DNA from: Balanoglossus misakiensis
Lineage: Eukaryota; Hemichordata
Length of the DNA stretch: 64,000 bases
Direction of reading: 5' to 3'
NCBI GenBank assembly: GCA_040954595.2
Contig: CM082586.2
Coordinates: 2,976,001-3,040,000 of the forward strand
Position numbers and translations under genes: made by a program. Of this stretch, positions 61,132-64,000 are shown in pieces (the stretch's first letter is position 1; each line of letters begins with the position of its first letter). A model generated the notes under the pieces. It saw only the letters and a program-made list of their open reading frames with translations, had not been told where the DNA came from and ran no database searches.

Positions 61132-63620
61132 TCATGACCACGTCCTGGGTTTCGCTTCCACGAGTTCAATCTGTTTGTAGCGCTTGCGCACATTGGACAC
61201 GGGGTCCTTGTATAGAACAGGGTCGAGTCGCATCTGCGAGCGCATCAACGGCATGTAGCCGAAGTGACTCACGAACTCGTTCATGCACGTTTGCCGATCG
61301 GCGAAGTGCTGAGGCTCCAGCCACAGTGGGAGCTGCGCGGACGGGTCCAACGTCTGCAGCATGGTCTCCTTGTACTGTTTCTTCTGGGTGACCTTGATGG
61401 GTGGGAGTTTGGTGACGTGAGCCACCAGCATGTTCATGAGGAGGTCCTCGCAGTTGCCCAGTTCGTCCACGCGGTGGCGCAACTTGGCCGGCAGGTAGTG
61501 AGTGAAGAGGTGGTTGTAATACCTGTGTGCAGTGTGGGGAAAGAAACAGCAATAAAGTAAGAATTGTTAATTGTGTGATTCACAAGTGTGTGCTCTGATG
61601 ATGACTGGAGATATCTCAGTTTACAGTAGACAAGACTTTACCAGGGGGTGTGCACACCCTTATTGTAAAGGGGATGGTTGGCTTACGTGTGATAGAAAGC
61701 TGCTCCTGTGAGCACCATGGAATAATCGTTGGTCCATTTGGAGGTGTATCCCCATTTTGACTTGGCTTCATCCCAGTAATGATTCCTGGCTGGGTAGCCC
61801 ACAATTCTCTCTGGAAACGACTGCCATACTGAAAATGCAAAATCAACCTACAGGAGCAAACATATGAACACTTTTCAGTGATACTCATTTGCTCATAGGG
61901 TACATTGATGTTGGGTTAGGCTGAAAAACTTCAGAACAGCAAAAATTGTAGGTCAGTCATCTGAACCAATGAAAATGACAAGCTGTATCATGTGATCAGC
62001 AGCTCCACCAATCAACAACATGTAATCTCATCACATGACCACACTCACCTCATCTGTTGACAGCATGGCATCATCATCTAAGCTAAGGACTGCATTTGTC
62101 TCTATGTGATCATAGGCAACAAATCTACTACTTACAGTCTGTGAAAAAAAACCAACAACACAAAACAAGCATTAATCTTTGCAACATTGCGTTGAGCACC
62201 AGAAGTTGATGAGTGTTTGAAATTCAGATCATGTAAATAATTACTGTACACTGAAACGACTTGGCCATGACTCATTGAAACGACGCTATAAAACTCTAAA
62301 CGGACATGACACTGAAATCACTTTTTATTAAGGAAGCTCTAAAACTTGACATTCCACTGTGTCAGGTGTACGTTGCTGCATTAATGAAGACATTTCCCGG
62401 TGAGGCCATAAACAATGATGAAATTTTCTCTGCTGTGTAAACAGCCCTGTACGATTGCAAACAAATTAATGGGTTATAATGGAGGAAGGAGAATTTGAAA
62501 ACAATGGTTGCATTGATTGAGAATATCATACTTTATGGTATTTAGCTCGCAAAAATATTGCAAGTGATTTATTGATTTTCTTGGAATGCAGCTGGAGAAC
62601 ACAGCAATTTCTATTACTTTTGAAAGTGACCCCACTTAACCCACAACACAGCAAAGAATGCAAAACTTGTTCCCCTGGGGATGCACTCTGCCATTAGATA
62701 ATGGGACGATACTTGCATGCTTCCCATGTTTAACATTGTTCATAATGGGAGATAAAAATTCAAGTCACAACCATATGCAATAACAGGGACCATATAACGG
62801 TACATGTATATGACACTCACCTTATAATCAGTATCTACAATTGCAAGTGGTACACCAGTAACTGGCCATTTGCTTTTTAAAGGTACAGGCCTATCTACGT
62901 TCCATAGCACCAAAATCTGGATCAAAGACACACACAAAAACGTGAATAAATACATGAGATTTCAATCCTATCTTTCTACCATGTTATGGCAATAACTGTT
63001 ATCAATTTGACTGATACTCAATGATATTTACAAGTGTCCTTCCACAAATCATGACAATTCATTTTCATCACATAGATGGACACACAGACAGACACAATCA
63101 GACACACAGACATGCACGCAGACAGACAGACAGACAGACAGACAGGTTGAAGGACACTCCTCACAGAATTCACTTTCTCGCCAGAAACCAGAGATCCATC
63201 GGAGTCACACAGTCCCTAAGCAGATGGTTCTTCAATCAAGGCACTTTCATACCCCACATAATTAGCAATCGGCATTCCGGGAGAAAAAAAAACTGCTCTT
63301 TTAACTCCCGGGGACATATTTTCACACATCTCACCAGTTTGTAGGTCACCTTGGAGATTCATACTTACTTTTGCCACATAGGCAGACTTTGAAACATTTT
63401 TAATGAGTTTGACGATGGAGGCTGATTGTGTTAAGATGGGCGACGTTGCCAGAATAACTGCTGTAAATGACGACGATGGCTTGACGCCCAAAGCCAGCGT
63501 GTAAAACGGAAAAGATGCTAGACTTTCAGAATACTGTGGCAGGGTCACCAATGCCCCTGGAGGCCGATTCCACACAAATTCATCTCGGGCGATTTGTTTA
63601 TGTACTCTGTCTTGAATAAT
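61132..63620 (-). CDS. EXT1: Exostosin-1, C-terminal part (heparan sulfate polymerase), partial
   Basis: Five exons join in frame on the minus strand: 63620-63369, 62916-62821, 62138-62049, 61847-61687 and 61522-61132, giving the last 329 residues (human protein about 746). This is the GT64 domain, the alpha-GlcNAc transferase half of the Golgi heparan-sulfate co-polymerase. The DxD metal/UDP-sugar motif is LDDD in [11 protein letters not shown]. The blocks [49 protein letters not shown] and [12 protein letters not shown] are EXT1-specific rather than EXT2/EXTL. The acceptor before VDFAFSVWQ is at 61848. The N-terminal GT47 domain and first exons must lie beyond base 64000. Confidence 0.95.
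63121..63145. repeat. (GACA)n microsatellite in an EXT1 intron
   Basis: Six uninterrupted gaca units, with a degenerate cacacaga flank from about 63080. Confidence 0.85.
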
Positions 63621-64000
63621 CTGCCGAGGAGAGAAAACGAGAAATCAGTTCACTGAAATGTTAAATGCACTCTGTCTGCCAGGGCAGAGACACATAATCG
63701 ATTTACTGAAACCTTCAATGCAAAGACAAATCCCAACTGTCTGCAACAAAACACGACAGTAAATTTGATTTGGAACGGGCAGACAGCGTCAACAAATTTG
63801 CCAGGAAAGTAGCTGTGCACCATGTGGTGTTTTTGCTGAATTCCGAAGGGACTACTCAGCTTTTCTGCTGTATACAAACTATCAAAGCCCCATTTATCAG
63901 AGCTTTGACCCCCTATATGCCACTGTACTTTGGACTAACCCCAAGGGGGTTTTCAGTGGCGAGGTTGCAACCCAAAGAACAGTATGATGGGTGTGTTAAA
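63621..64000 (-). other. EXT1: EXT1 intron continuing past the window edge
   Basis: Sequence upstream of the 63620 acceptor shows no EXT1 exon up to base 64000. The preceding exon, encoding the part before IIQDRV, is outside the window. Confidence 0.6.

Noticed and set aside
61687-61828. EXT1 exon starting at the ttttcag acceptor (61828)
   Set aside because: That join drops VDFAFS; the upstream acceptor (exon start 61847) restores the conserved EXT1 sequence and the phase.

Overview
The window is eukaryotic. Its coding signal falls into many short exons with GT/AG borders and phase-consistent joins, the introns are about 0.1-1.9 kb, and the proteins are animal ones. Spliced by eye, it gives nine genes, all of bilaterian type. 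The gene content (a DED/TRADD-N/IFI44-like GTPase, an alpha-TTP-like CRAL-TRIO protein, WDR35, SLC18B1-like tandem duplicates) and the linkage of RPL30, WDR35, SLC25A32 and EXT1 suggest an invertebrate deuterostome such as an amphioxus or a hemichordate. That assignment is inference; no species marker is present.

Layout. 1-8880 is a satellite: about 101 head-to-tail copies of an 88-bp AT-rich unit, truncated by the left window edge, with a 10-unit (880 bp) internal duplication and degenerate units at the right edge. It stops about 10 bp from an 85-bp duplicate fragment of the last exon of the neighbouring gene. 9253-13973 (minus) is a six-exon gene predicted to encode DED + TRADD-N-like + ubiquitin-like + IFI44-like GTPase ending in a CaaX box. 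15784-18258 (plus) is its divergent five-exon paralogue with two ubiquitin-like modules instead of DED/TRADD-N, the same GTPase exon pattern and the same C-terminal CVIS. IRF-type GAAAGTGAAA motifs lie in and around this pair. I regard the pair as the most interesting system in the window: a candidate innate-immunity or cell-death GTPase module.

20939-22942 (plus) is an alpha-tocopherol-transfer-protein-like CRAL-TRIO gene. 25304-26374 (plus) is an intronless rhodopsin-class GPCR with NRY in place of DRY. 28910-32058 (minus) is ADI1 of methionine salvage. 33597-37421 and 38466-42351 (both minus) are tandem SLC18B1-like MFS transporters that differ by one intron. 43121-44298 (minus) is RPL30 with a 5' TOP leader exon, sharing a short head-to-head promoter with 44649-53541 (plus), WDR35/IFT121. 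55137-57248 (plus) is SLC25A32, the mitochondrial folate/FAD carrier. 61132-63620 (minus) is the C-terminal part of EXT1, whose 5' exons lie beyond the right edge.

The housekeeping genes show no operon-like co-function except a possible polyamine/methionine-salvage link (ADI1 next to two SLC18B1-like transporters). All exon joins were derived by hand from splice consensus and homology recalled from family knowledge; none was tested against transcripts.
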